Source: Hymenopus coronatus
Lineage: Eukaryota; Arthropoda; Insecta; Mantodea; Hymenopodidae
Direction: 5' to 3'
Assembly (NCBI GenBank): GCA_030762935.1
Contig: CM060898.1
Coordinates: forward strand, 100,757,281 to 100,821,280
DNA: 64,000 nt
Part shown: in pieces, positions 35,961 through 47,005 of the stretch
Layout: every line of letters starts with the position of its first letter
How positions within the stretch are numbered: position 1 is the first letter of the stretch
The notes under the pieces: generated by a model
The model's database searches: none
What the model saw: the letters and a program-made list of their open reading frames with translations, nothing else
Told to the model about the DNA's origin: nothing
Position numbers and translations under genes: made by a program

Positions 35961-36670
35961 GTGTGTCTGTGAACACGATAACTCAAAAACGAAAAGTCGG
36001 TAAAATACCAAACTTGGTATTGAAGTTTAGTATCTTCCAGGGATGCGACATGAAGATTTTGAAAAAGATCTCCCCACCCCCAACTACCCTTTAGATGGAC
36101 CTTTTTTCGAAAATTTTGATTTTCTCAAAGATGGCTCTACGATTTTGATTAAAATTTCGGATATTAAACATATTTACCTGACAAATGATATGTATATCTT
36201 GAATTTTCTGGGAATAGCCTCTGAAGAGTAGTTTATTCTGGATGAATTTTACGGAATTTTGAATAACTGCTAAACCGTAAGAGATGGACAAAAACTTACT
36301 ACACAAAAAATGTAGAGCACATTAAAACTCACAATTTATGTTATATACATTTTTTCGTGGAGTTCGTCGTTTTTGTGGCATTCCTTATTTTTGGTTTCTG
36401 CTTTGAAAAACGTATACCTTTCTCATACTGGAACTTGTCAACTCCTATGCATATAAACAAACGAACTTCATTGACATAGCAACCAGCTTTTGACTATCAC
36501 TTTAACCTACGGTTGTCCCTTATTTCGCTTCTACTTACAAGGATGCGAGAAATAAGACTTTTTCTGCTAATTTTTTTATCTGATTAGCATAAAGTAAATA
36601 GAATTATAAGCTTTTTAAGAATTATTTGTTGCAGGGTTATGGAGAAAGTCATGTGAATGGTACACACCAG
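35783..36670 (-). mobile_element. family R copy 29, full length
   Basis: 888 bp with hairpin CGCACTATGTACATAGTGCA. A GT run of 38 bp (35921-35958) and the CCAAACTTGG palindrome follow in order. The 5' end GTACACACCAG closes at 36670. Subfamily 2, very close to the copies at 45984 and 50970. Confidence 0.9.
35921..35958. repeat. (GT)n microsatellite
   Basis: Nineteen dinucleotides at the conserved internal site of R copy 29. Confidence 0.95.
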
Positions 36671-37365
36671 CTTTTTTAACAATGAACGAATTTTGGAAAT
36701 TTCTGTCAAGCTTGTCATTGCGAAAGCGTGGTTTGTGTACAAACCGAGTAAAATGAAGTGCTTTACAAAAATACGTTAAAATCCCATGAATATCAATTAA
36801 AGCACTGAAAGCAAATTTAATCTTGACTGCAAATGGTATACGATACTTAACAAAACCGATTTCTTGATACTTTCCTTTTTATTCTTTCGCAATTCTAAGC
36901 ACAGACTGCTGAAATATTTTGTTTGCTGCTCACAAACTGTGCGTCGTACTGAAAATGAAATACTATCGATGCTTAAAGGCAGATGTGTATTCTTTGTAAT
37001 AAGTATGGCATTAGGAGTTCTTCAGATTCCTGATTCGTTACATTTAATAATAATGTCGACCTCTTATAAAGCTATAGTACGGCCGGGATTTCGCTTCCCC
37101 GTATCTGTTAGAACTAGGCCCACTTGTGGCAGAACCCAGCGAGAGGAGCGTATTCAACCTTGGAGACAGTGTCTTCAAGCGGCTCTTCATTTTACTGGTT
37201 GCTGCTGGAGTCATCAGCAATGGAATAATGTGAATGTAGCGGTAGTGAATTATTGAAAAGGATGCCATATTTTCAATATATCAAGTGCACAGCGCGTGCA
37301 AGCAGATACGAAGTTACTGTTGAAAAAAATTGCTCATGTATTTCTGTGTAAACATTTTGAAAAAA
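36671..37365. other. unassigned; contains 130-codon frame
   Basis: A forward frame at 36864-37256 (130 codons) has no recognisable domain. Its C-terminal half is basic and Cys-containing, but no spacing matches a known zinc finger. I do not call it a gene. Confidence 0.35.
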
Positions 37366-38087
37366 TTTGATGTGATCCATTCTCATGAATTTCTCTAGTT
37401 GTTCCACAAACAACTTTTCTTACAAAAGATTATTCTTTTATTTGCATCATGCTAATCAAGATAAGCATTGTCAGAACTGGTCTTATACTTCTTTGTAAGT
37501 TGAAGTGAAGTAAGAGAATGCACAGGCTAAAGTTGTACTCAAATATTTTAAAAGCTGTCACTATGGGAAACAATTCAAATTGTTTTCCTTGCTTGCTAGG
37601 AGTAAACAAAAAGAGGCAAAAACTTACAGTTTGAGAATAGTTTAATAGTAGCTTAAAACTGAAACCAATAACTCGCAATATGTTGAAAACGGTTATCTCT
37701 TATGTTATGTCATGAATTCCATGTTTTAACGAGATGTACATTTTTTATGTGATACGTGTTTGTCTATCTCTTGCGGGTCATCAATTATTGAAAATTCATC
37801 CAGAATGAAGAGGTCTTCTGAGGCTATTCCCAGAAAATATAGACATTTCGTTTTTCATAAAATCTTAGAATATTTAATTAAAAGAAAAAAAAAAGAAATC
37901 GTTAGCCATTTTTGATAGTAGTTTGGGGTGGGGTATTTTCTTAAAAATCTTCGTGTCACATTCTTAGAAGATAATTAACTTAAAAGCCAATTTTTGTATG
38001 TTACCACTTTTCGTTTTTGAGCTATGCTGCCCACAGACGCACACAGACATGTTTTTAAAAATGCTCTTTTTTTATTCAGGGAGTCAA
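37366..38087 (+). mobile_element. family R copy 30, 3' end missing
   Basis: TTTGATGTGATCC start. The family order is followed to TTTTATTCAGGGAGTC and then lost before the hairpin. Confidence 0.7.
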
Positions 38088-38464
38088 ACTATTATTAAAA
38101 AGGCGTACTCCTATAACTGCTTAGTAATATTAACCTAGTAAAATATTTGCAAATAGGTATACTTTTACTGTAGTGTGCCGGAAGGGTTTCCACACTTCAG
38201 TTATTGAGTGGTTTTTTGTACAGTATATCCCAAGAAGATAGAATGAGATAAGAGTGATTAGAGTGGGCTGTCGGAACCGTACGGGAGGGAGCCAAAGTGG
38301 AAGGTCCCTAACAATTTCCAAGCAGTCCACGTGAGGAGCGCTAGGAAGCCGCACCTCAGTTCTGGCCAAACGCCCTTGAGTCTACAGAGTCTATATACCG
38401 CGCCGAGAGCTGAATTTCCAAAGTGCAGTCACCTCCACGAGAGGACGCTTCCACCGCAGTATTT
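38088..38464. other. no recognised feature
   Basis: GC-richer spacer between two R pieces that overlap in family coordinates, so it is not a simple insertion into one copy. Confidence 0.4.
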
Positions 38465-38845
38465 TTTAAAAATACCTTTTTAATTCCTGGGTCCTCCAAA
38501 TATGTATTTTCGGTGAAATATTGGTATAGAATGTTTGTGTCGTACAAAAACTTCTCTACCTTCATATTTGGTAGTGTTTAACGCCCGCTTTAACTAATAA
38601 TGGCACCGCAGGCGGTGGCACTGATGATACATGAATGATGATGGAGCATCGGTGAAATGCGATGGCGGGGGAAACCGGAGTACCCGGAGAAAACCCGCCC
38701 CAGCGCCGCTTTGTCCACATCTCACATGCGGTCGCTTGGGATCGAACCCCGGCCGTCTAGGTGAGAGGCTAGTGGTCTAACCACTCGGCCACGGCGCGGC
38801 CCCTCTACCTTCATATGCATTGTACGTGGTAAGCAAAGTGAAACA
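38465..38845 (+). mobile_element. family R copy 31, 3' fragment split by SINE D
   Basis: TTTTTAAAAATACC through CGGTGAAATATTGG reaches the hairpin, which is interrupted by SINE D at 38568. The tail (GCATTGTACGTGGTAAGCAA) continues after 38817. Confidence 0.7.
38568..38802 (-). mobile_element. SINE D copy with perfect 14-bp target duplication
   Basis: CTCTACCTTCATAT occurs at 38554-38567 and again at 38803-38816. Between them lies a full-length reverse-strand SINE D: tail GGTAGTGTTTAACGCCCGC, body ACCGGAGTACCCGGAGAAAA, B-box GGTTCGATCCC on the complement, and a head with a TGGTCTAACCACTCGGCC Leu/Ser-like segment. It landed in the R hairpin. Confidence 0.92.
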
Positions 38846-38914
38846 AGCACATTCTTGGAAACGGCGACTGCCTCGAAAGGTTGAGATTCTAAATGAACAT
38901 AAAAACCCGTTTTT

Positions 38915-39655
38915 ACTTTCTATACCACGTATCTAATACGTAAAAATGTGGTACTGATATTTCACCGAATATGAAGTTTTGAGAGCCCTTGAATAAACAA
39001 AAATGTCTTACAAAAGGTGCGTGTGAGTATCTGTGATGAGCATAACTTAACAACGAAAAGTTGGAAAAATACCAAACTTGGTATTTAAATTCAGTAGCTA
39101 TTAAAAGAAAATACCCCCACTCCAAAAAGCCTTTATATGAAAACATTTTTGAAAATTATCTTCTCTAATAGCTCTAATGATTTTTGTAGTTTTAACGTCG
39201 TTTAACCTGGTTGGTCATATCATGACATTGGTGAAATGATGCTCAAATGATCTCGGGGTCCATGGAGCTTAAAGTTACTGGACATTCGACTTCTCAGGAT
39301 AAGGGAAAACCCCGAAAAAAACCTTATCCGGGTAACTCACCCTTAGCGAGATTCGAACTCACGACCTTTTGAACGTGAGGCAGATACGCTACCACCACAC
39401 TATCCAGGCGGGCTTCTAATGATTTTGTCACTTCCCTGACTTTTGAATTTTTTGGGAGTAGCCTCTGAAGTCCTCTCCATTTTGGATGACTTTTGGTAAA
39501 TCGTAAGAGACACACAAAAAATGTAGGTCTCGTTAAAAAAAATATATGTCGGATACATTTTTGTGGAGCTAGCCATTTCCGAATTACATAATACTTAATA
39601 TTACTTTGAAAACAGTCAATACATAGACTTTTCTCTCAGTGGAAGATTATTCACC
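38915..39655 (-). mobile_element. family R copy 32, hosts SINE C
   Basis: The hairpin is reduced to CTATACCACGTATCTAATACG. The body runs to the GCTCTAATGATTTT block, where SINE C sits, and resumes to about 39655. It is cut by the start of copy 33. Confidence 0.7.
39185..39414 (-). mobile_element. SINE C copy with 12-bp target duplication
   Basis: TCTAATGATTTT flanks both sides (39173-39184 and 39415-39426). The inverted GGATAAGG/CCTTATCC stem (39297-39304 and 39322-39329) is intact. Head A/B boxes are as in the copy at 9857. Confidence 0.9.
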
Positions 39656-39659
39656 ATTT

Positions 39660-40180
39660 AGTTTCTCTACTTCGTTCACAGTACATAGGTAGAGAAGATA
39701 TTGCATTCCAATAAAAATGCCATATTAGGATTTCTCTGGAAATACGCGTTTTAGGTTACCCTGTTTCAAAAAAGACTTTTCTACAAAAATAACAGTGTAT
39801 GTTTGACTTGGTTAAATAACAAATTTGATAATTAAGTTTTGTATCTTCCAAGAATACGACTCGAGGATTTTCTGCAACATCACCGCACCCCTAACTAACC
39901 TTTGCATAGAACATTTTTTCGATTTTTTAAACAAACAGCTCTAACAATTTTAATTAAAACGCCATATATTTACATATGAAACAAAATGCATACCTTGAAT
40001 TTTCTGGAAATAACATTTGTAGCCCTCTTCATTCTAACATAAGAAATATACAAAATATAACTACATAAATAATGCATAGCTTGTTAAAACATAAACTGTA
40101 TGTCAGATATATTTTTTGTGGAGTTAACCGTTTCCGAGATATGCATTTTTATTGGTTTAAAAGCTAAAATACTTATACTT
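39660..40180 (-). mobile_element. family R copy 33, hairpin-side part
   Basis: Starts with hairpin GTTCACAGTACATAGG and GATATTGCATTCC. It follows the family order to CTTATACTTTTCTCAT and is truncated there. Confidence 0.65.
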
Positions 40181-40184
40181 TTCT

Positions 40185-40735
40185 CATATTTAGATTTTAA
40201 ATTCGGCATCTTCCAAGAATTTTATATGAACATTTTCAAGAATACCCCTCAAATACCCTTTACATTTTTCGAAATTTTTATTTTCTCAAACATAGCTCTA
40301 GCGATTTTGATGGGAATACCATAAGGTTAAGATATTCTCATGACACATTAAATGTATATTTTTAATTTTCTGGTGATATTCTCTGAAGTCCTCTTCATTC
40401 TAGATGGCTTACTATAACTGGTAAGCTATAAGAGACAGAGAAAATATCACTTCACGAAAATGCTAATATCATAAAAAAAATACAATTTATATCAAACACA
40501 TTTTTGTGTGCAGTTACCCATTTCCGAGATATTATATGCTATTGTTTTCAGTTTTAAAATACACAGGTCTCAAATGGAAAATCGTTATTCATTTTTCTTT
40601 CTTCTGATCAACCACAGAGAAAGAAACGTCAATGCATTACGTAACAACCAACTCCTGAAAAATTAGACATTTGATTTAGCCTAATGCATTCTCTTTTTCC
40701 CGCGTATAAATTCAGGTGAATGGAATTACACATTA
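40185..40735 (-). mobile_element. family R copy 34, hairpin missing
   Basis: Begins mid-element (AAATTCGGCATCTTCCAAG), repeating family coordinates already used by copy 33, and ends with GGTGAATGGAATTACACAT. It is therefore a separate insertion. Confidence 0.6.
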
Positions 40736-40821
40736 AAGTTTGTTTTTAAGTTCTGAGCTGGCTCTTAACATGAAAGAAAGAGAGAAACAAACAACGGTAG
40801 AATAAATAAATAAATAAAACA

Positions 40822-41276
40822 CCTGACGTGTGCCATTTACATGACTTTCTCTATCTGTTCAAAAGCAAACTTCTTACAAAAGATTCTTCTTCTCTCTACA
40901 CCATACTAATTGAGATAAAGTATTAACGGAATTGTCTTATTTCTTAGTTCCTTATAAAAAGAAAGGAGGCTAAAGCGACAGTCAACTATTTTAATCGGTG
41001 TCGGTATACGATTGTCATGGAAATTCGCTTCTTTGCTTGGGTGAAACAAGAGATACACGGATGAATTCCTGTTTGAGAAAAATATATGTACTTTAAAATT
41101 GAAACCAATAACAAGGAATATTTAGGAAACATTTATCTCTACAACAAAAAAAAGTAAAGCTTAAATTATGTATTCGAATCTACTGTTTTTGAGTAGTAAG
41201 TTTTGTCTCTTATAGTTGACCAGTTGTGCAAAGGTCATTAAGAATAAAGATTTCAGAGGATATTCCCAGAAAATTC

Positions 41277-41332
<56 letters not shown>

Positions 41333-41577
41333 TGTGTAAATATCTATAATACACGACATTTTAATCAACCGTTAGAACCCTTTTTGAGAAAATCAAAATG
41401 TTACAAACATTTTTCATGTAAACGGTAGTTTGAGATGGGAGGTTTTCCAAAAAATAACGTTTTTGGATTCAGGGGGTTAAAACAGGTATTTGCGGTGTAA
41501 TATCATATCGAATTTTTGGGTGAAATACAATACCTTCTCTAGCTACTATGTACATAACATACGTACTAGAGCAAGTA
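40822..41577 (+). mobile_element. family R copy 35, with TA expansion
   Basis: CCTGACGTGTGCCATTTAC to CTAGAGCAAGT. The usual GATATACATTTTATTTG segment has been replaced by a 47-bp TA repeat. The hairpin is CTACTATGTACATAAC. Confidence 0.8.
41282..41328. repeat. (TA)n microsatellite
   Basis: About 23 TA units inside R copy 35, at a site that is not a microsatellite in other copies. Confidence 0.95.
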
Positions 41578-41731
41578 ATAATATTATACGTAATTTTCAA
41601 TAGAATGGCGTATGCAGTGAAACCTAAAACGGTATTAACCCTGGTTTTTATTCCCTCCTCAAAATCCAAATTTAGTTTTTATTTAAATTAAGGTACAATC
41701 AAGTAAATAGTTCTTTGGATTATGAATTTTT

Positions 41732-42580
41732 ACTTTCTCTATACATGCTATGTGCATAGTGTATAGAGAAGGTATTGCACTCCACCAAAAAATTCGATAC
41801 TGAGATTTCACCGGAAATATATGTTTTAGGGTCCCCTGCATCCAAAAAAAGTATTTTCAGAAAAAGGTCCGCGTGTGTGTCCGTGTGTCTGTGAACACGA
41901 TAACTCAAAAACGAAAAGTTGGTAAAATACCAAACTTGGTATTTAAGTTTAGTATTCTTCCAGGGATGCGACACGAAGATTTTGAGAAAAATCCCCTCAC
42001 CCCAAACTATCCTTTACATGAAACTTTTTTCGAAAATTTTGATTTTCTAAACAATGGCTCTAACGATTTTTATTAAAATATCATATAGTAAATATGTTTA
42101 CCTGACAAATAAAATGTATATTTTGAATTTTCTGGGAATAGCCTCTGAAGACTTACTTTATTCTGGATGAATTTTGCATAACTACTAAACCGTAAGAGAT
42201 GGACAAAAACTTAACTGACAAAACATGCAGAGCACATTAAAGCACACAATTTATATTATATACATTTTTTTCGTGGAGTTGATCGTTTTTGAGATATTCC
42301 TTTTTCTTGGTTTCAGCTTTGAAAAACTTATATTTTTCTCATACAGGAATTTGTCAACTACTGTCCATACAAACAAAGGAACATCAGTCACTTAGCAACC
42401 AGCTTTTGGCTTTCACTTTAACCTATGGTACTCCCTTATTTCGCTTCTACTTACAATAAAGCAAGAAACAAGACTATTTCTGCTAATTTTTCTCGATTAG
42501 CATGAAATAAATAAAAGATAAGCTTAACAATAATTTGTTACAGAGATATAGAGAAAGTCATGTGAATGGAACACATCAGA
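41732..42580 (-). mobile_element. family R copy 36, second unit of dimer 2
   Basis: 849 bp, hairpin TACATGCTATGTGCATAGTG, five T before it, and 5' end GGAACACATCAGA at 42580. Subfamily 2 sequence (GGTACTCCCTTATTTCGC). It is followed by TTTTT and then copy 37. Confidence 0.9.
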
Positions 42581-42585
42581 TTTTT

Positions 42586-43381
42586 ACTTTCTCTAGCCCC
42601 ATATGTACCATGTACATAGGGATAGAGAAGTATTGTATTCCACCCAAAATTCGATACCGAGGTTTCACCTGAAATACATGCTTTAGGACCCCCATGTATC
42701 CAAAAAAAGCATTTTCAGAAAAAGGTCCGTGTGTGTGTGTCTGTGGTATTTCAGTTTAGTATGATCCAGGGATGCGACACGAAGATTTTGGGAAAAATCC
42801 CACCACCCCAAACTACCCTTTACATGGAACTTTTTTGGAAAATTTTGATTTTCTTAAAACTGGCTCTAACGATTTTGATTAAAATATCATATATTAAAGA
42901 TATTTACCTAACAAATAAAATGTATATCTTGAATTTTCTGGGAATAGCTTCTGAAGACCTGTTTATTCTGGATGAATTTTGCTTAATTTGGCATAACTAG
43001 TAAACCTTAAGAGATAGACAAACATTTACTATACAAAAAAATTAGGTCTTGTTAAAATACACAGCTTATGTCATATACATTTTTCTCGTGCAGCTTACCG
43101 TTTTCGAGGTATTCATTGTTATTAGTTTCAGTTGTGAAGTACTTACACTTTTCGTAGACGGGACTGTCCGCTTTTCTTTTGTTCTACTCCTGACCAAGAA
43201 AAGAAGCGATTTGTGATGACAATCGCATAACGACAGCTTTTAAAACATTTGACTATTGGTTTAGCCTAGTGTATTCCCTTATTTTCTTCTTACTTATACG
43301 TAAGGTGCAGAAAGAAGAAGAATCTTATGTATGAAGTTTGTAGAACAGCTAGAGAAAGTTATGTGAGTGTAACACATCATA
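42586..43381 (-). mobile_element. family R copy 37, first unit of dimer 2
   Basis: Hairpin CATATGTACCATGTACATAG, the same 3' hairpin type as copy 22. It has the subfamily 1 body (GAGGTATTCATTGTTATTAG) and 5' end GTGTAACACATCAT near 43381. Read on the reverse strand, the order is copy 37, AAAAA, copy 36. Confidence 0.9.
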
Positions 43382-44246
43382 TTTTTAAAATTAAATCCTG
43401 TATACAATTAGCATTTGGGAGAACTTATATATTTGGATATTGTAATCATTTAGGATGTTTCTTATAACTCATAATTAGGAACTTTCGACTTTGTTTGTAA
43501 ATAGTTTATTGTTAAGAACTGAAGCTTTCCTGGCGACGTGTTAATTCAACTAATTTTGAATTAGTTTATTGTTGTTTCATCCTCCTGTGCATGAGAGTAT
43601 GCTTCTGTCCAGATTTTATCGTGATTCCCGTGAAAATGAAATCTTTTGTACAGGTAGATTGCATAATCTCTTGAAGGTGTGTATTTGAGAAATGCCAGTC
43701 ATATCGACATGAGTGTGTGGCGAATTCTCAGGCGGCCGTATGTATATGACGCAACCAGGCGTTAGTTGCATAAAAACTGCCGAGCACGCGTCATTTGGAC
43801 AGTGCCAGGCTTGTTCTCTGGGGCTCAACCATATTTACGTTATCACGACACATGTCTTCATACTCTTTAATTAGTACAGTCGTGAGACAGACAGGGTGTT
43901 TGTAAAGTGTCTCCTCTACAGCTGAGGGTCCTACATGCCGTTTTCAGCAAGCACATTTGTGGGGGAGAAATTGTTGAAAGAATTCCCTTTCCACATCCAC
44001 CCGATTGTACTAACTCTTATTGGTGAGCGGCGAAAGGTGTGGGAACCAGAAGCATTTTAGCTGAGAAACTTTAAGGTACTCACCAGATGTGTCCGTCTCC
44101 AATTGATTAAACATTAAAATTCTTGCACTCAAAACCTAACCAGAGGTTTTCGGCTCAGGATGTTGAGACAACATTATTTGAAGTGGTTGGGTTAATTTGC
44201 CTTGTACACACTGATCTTAATATATTACGTCTTTAGAAAAGAAACA
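43382..44246. other. unassigned; possible transposon end
   Basis: ACAGGGTGTTTGTAAAGTG at 43891 resembles the outer end of Tc1/mariner-type elements and lies about 350 bp upstream of an HTH-like remnant. No matching opposite end was found, so this is tentative. Confidence 0.25.
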
Positions 44247-44348
44247 ATGGACATGGGAGACAAATAAAAAATGATTACCCTTATTGAGCAAGGTTATAGC
44301 GCTGCGAGAACTGTAGGATTGTATGGAGTTTCAAGAACAGCGTCTAAC
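44247..44348 (+). pseudogene. HTH-like transposase N-terminal remnant
   Basis: After an in-frame stop, the forward frame reads KMITLIEQGYSAARTVGLYG then VSRTASN. This resembles the first helix-turn-helix of pogo/Tc1/mariner-type transposases (pattern ..LIE.G.S...A..YGVS...). It is short and isolated, so the family is uncertain. Confidence 0.4.
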
Positions 44349-44908
44349 GGAAGAAATAACATGAACGAAATTACTGCTCATGTTTGATGTTACTAATAAA
44401 AGTAAAATGAACCAAAGTGAAAAAGCATTTCAAAAAGGTGCAAATCATTGCAGTTTCGCTTTACCTGAAAAGGTATGGAAATGTAGAATCATAGTAAAAT
44501 ATTGAGCGCCATGGTTGGGAGTAGAAAAACAGTCTTTTGCTTCTAGCATCAATGGTTTGCTAGCTTAGTTACAATTGTGATATTAACATTCAAGACATTC
44601 CCCACGTGACTCGAATTTTCCCAATGAAACACGAGGCATGCTCAACTTGTATTGAGATAGCATACTCCAACACCGACATACATACTTTTCATTGTGATTC
44701 TACCTTTCCGGTCTATGAAAGTAAATTAATTAAAATTGATTATGTTATCGCAGATAATCTAAAACTGCCTTGAATCCTAGTCCTGGTAGTATCAGCCATC
44801 GCGAATAAAGATTGTGCCAATAAACTAAACTCACCACAACCAAGTGGAGTAATGAATGAGTCCTTACTAACATAACGTGCGCCTCATATCGGTACGCGAT
44901 GTTTACAT
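44349..44908. other. no recognised feature
   Basis: No continuation of the HTH frame and no repeat match. Confidence 0.45.
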
Positions 44909-45019
44909 TCTCTACATAGTACATGTTATATAGGTAGAGGATGTGTTGCACTCCACCCAAAAGTTCGATACAGAGATTTTACCGGAAATGGAAATATTAT
45001 AGTACCCTATATTAAAAAA
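44909..45019 (-). mobile_element. family R copy 38, outermost layer of a nest
   Basis: Hairpin-side fragment (ATTCTCTACATAGTACATG, then CACCCAAAAGTTCGATAC) ending in TATTAAAAAA, exactly where copy 39 begins. The small reverse-strand tail at 47896-47951 may be its other end. Confidence 0.7.
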
Positions 45020-45072
45020 TCTGATGTGTTCCATTCACATGACTTTCTCTACTTCCGTGTAACAAATTATTG

Positions 45073-45272
45073 GACGGCCGGGGTTCGATCCCAAGCGACC
45101 GCATGTGAGATTTGTGGTGGACAAAACGGCGCTGGGGCGGGTTTTCTCCGGGTACTCCGGTTTCCCCCGCCATCGCATTCCACCGGTGCTCCATCATCAT
45201 TCATGTATCATCAGTGTCACCGCCTGCGGTGCCATTAGTAGTTAAAGCGGGCGTTAAACACTACAAAAAAAA
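45073..45272 (+). mobile_element. SINE D copy, 5'-truncated, 12-bp target duplication
   Basis: AACAAATTATTG at 45061-45072 and 45273-45284. The insert begins at GACGGCCGGGGTTCGATCCC, lacking the A-box part of the tRNA head, and ends in a poly-A tail. 5' truncation plus tail and duplication fit target-primed reverse transcription. Confidence 0.92.
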
Positions 45273-45983
45273 AACAAATTATTGTTAATAAGCTTATTCT
45301 TCTATTTACTTCATAATCGAGAAAAAATTACAGAAATAGTCTTATTACTTGCTTCCTTGTAAGAGAAGCGAAATATGGGAGTATCATAGGTTAAAGCGAA
45401 GTCAAAAACTGGTGACTAAATGACTGAAGTTCCTTTGTTTGTATAGACACGAGTTGACAAATTCCAATATGAGAAAAGTGCAAGTTTTTTAAACCTGAAA
45501 CCAAAAACGAGGAATATCTAAAAAATGATCAACTCCTCGAAAAAAAAAATTATATGATATAAATTGTGTGTTTTAATGTGCTCTACATTTCTTGTGTGGT
45601 AAGTTTTTGTCAATCTCTTACGGTTTAGCAGTTATTCAAAATTCCGTAAAATTCATACAGAATAAACTACTCTTTAGAGGCTATTCCCAAAAAGTTCAAG
45701 ATATACATTTTATTTGTCAGGAAAATGTCTTTAATATACGATATTTTAATCAAAATCATTAGAGCCATTTTTGAGAAAACCAAAATTTTCTGAAAAAGTT
45801 CCAAGTAAAGGGTAGTTGGGGCTGGGGGATTTTTCTCAAAATCTTCGTGTCGCATCCCTGGAAGATACTAAATACGGATTGGTATTTTACCGACTTTTCG
45901 TTTTTGAGTTATCGTGTTCACAGACACACGGGCACACTGACTCACGGATACACACACGGACCTTTTTCTGAAAATACTGTTTT

Positions 45984-46119
45984 ACTTTCTCTATACGCAC
46001 TATGTACATAGTGTATACAGAAGGTATTGCACTCCACCCAAAAATTCGATACCGAGATTTCACCGGAAATATATGTTTTAGGATCCCCAATATCCAAAAA
46101 AAGCATTTTCACAAAAAGG

Positions 46120-46161
<42 letters not shown>

Positions 46162-46877
46162 AGTGTGTCCGTGTGTCTGTGAACACGATAACTCAAAAAC
46201 GAAAAGTCGGTAAAATACCAAACTTGGTATTTAAGTTTAGTATCTTCCAGGGATGCGACACGAAGATTTTGAAAAAAAAAAATCTCCCCCAAACTACCCT
46301 TTACATGGAACTTTTTTCGAAAATTTTGATTTTCTCAAAAATGGCTAACGATTTTGATTAAAGTTTCGTATATTAAAGATATTTACCTGACAAATAAAAT
46401 GTATATTTTGAATTTTCTGGGAATAGCCTCTGAAGAGTAGTTTATTCTGGATGAATTTTACTGAATTTTGAATAACTGTTAAACCGTAAGAAATGGACAA
46501 AAACTTACTGCACAAAAAATGTAGAGGACGTTAAAACACACAATTTATGCCATATACATTTTTTTCGTGAGTTCGTCGTTTTTGAGACATTCCTTATTTT
46601 TGGTTTCTGCTATGAAAAACGTATACTTTTCTCATACAGGAATTTGCAAACTCCTATCCATATAAACAAAGGAACTGCATTGACATAGCAACCAGCTTTT
46701 GACTATCATTTTAATCTATGGTAGTCCCTTATTTCGCTCCTACTTACTAGGAAGCAAGTAATAAGACTATTTCTGCTCATTTTTTCTGATTAGCATAAAG
46801 TAAATAGAAGTATAAGCTTTTTAGGAATAATTTGTTGCAGGGATGTAGAGAAAGTCATGTGAATGATGCACATCAGA
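45984..46877 (-). mobile_element. family R copy 40 (nested, reference-quality copy)
   Basis: 894 bp showing every family landmark. Reverse-strand order from the 3' end: hairpin (TACGCACTATGTACATAGTG), ATTCGATACCGAGATTTCACC, GT run, CTCAAAAACGAAAAGTCGG, CCAAACTTGG palindrome, GGATGCGACACGAAG, AACGATTTTGATTAAA, TGAATTTTCTGGGAATAGCC, GTTGCAGGGATGTAGAGAAA, and 5' terminus GATGCACATCAGA. No protein is encoded. It inserted into a T-run of copy 39. Confidence 0.92.
46123..46160. repeat. (GT)n microsatellite
   Basis: Nineteen dinucleotides in R copy 40, nearly the same length as in copy 29. Confidence 0.95.
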
Positions 46878-47005
46878 TTTTTTTGGATACAGGGATCCCT
46901 AAAACATATATTTCCGGTGAAATCGTGGTATCGAATTTTTGGGTGGAGTACAATACCTTCTCTATTCCCTATGTACATAGTGCGTATAGAGAAAGTAAAA
47001 AAAAA

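Larger units (their letters stand above)
45020..46996 (+). mobile_element. family R copy 39 (hosts SINE D and R copy 40)
   Basis: 5' part TCTGATGTGTTCCATTCACA; split at 45073-45272 by SINE D; continues to CTGAAAATACTG near 45980. It is split again by copy 40 and resumes at TTTTTTTGGATACAGGG (46878) to its hairpin and TAGAGAAAGT at 46996. All three pieces join in normal order. Confidence 0.85.

Noticed and set aside
46002..46361. 119-codon and 116-codon frames on both strands across R copy 40, and similar peptides at many loci (sharing LKYQVWYFTDFSFLSY or KTYISGEISVSNFW)
   Set aside because: They are translations of the same non-coding repeat. The frames start and stop at different points, carry indels, and are open on both strands because the repeat is low in stops. 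No selection for a protein is visible.
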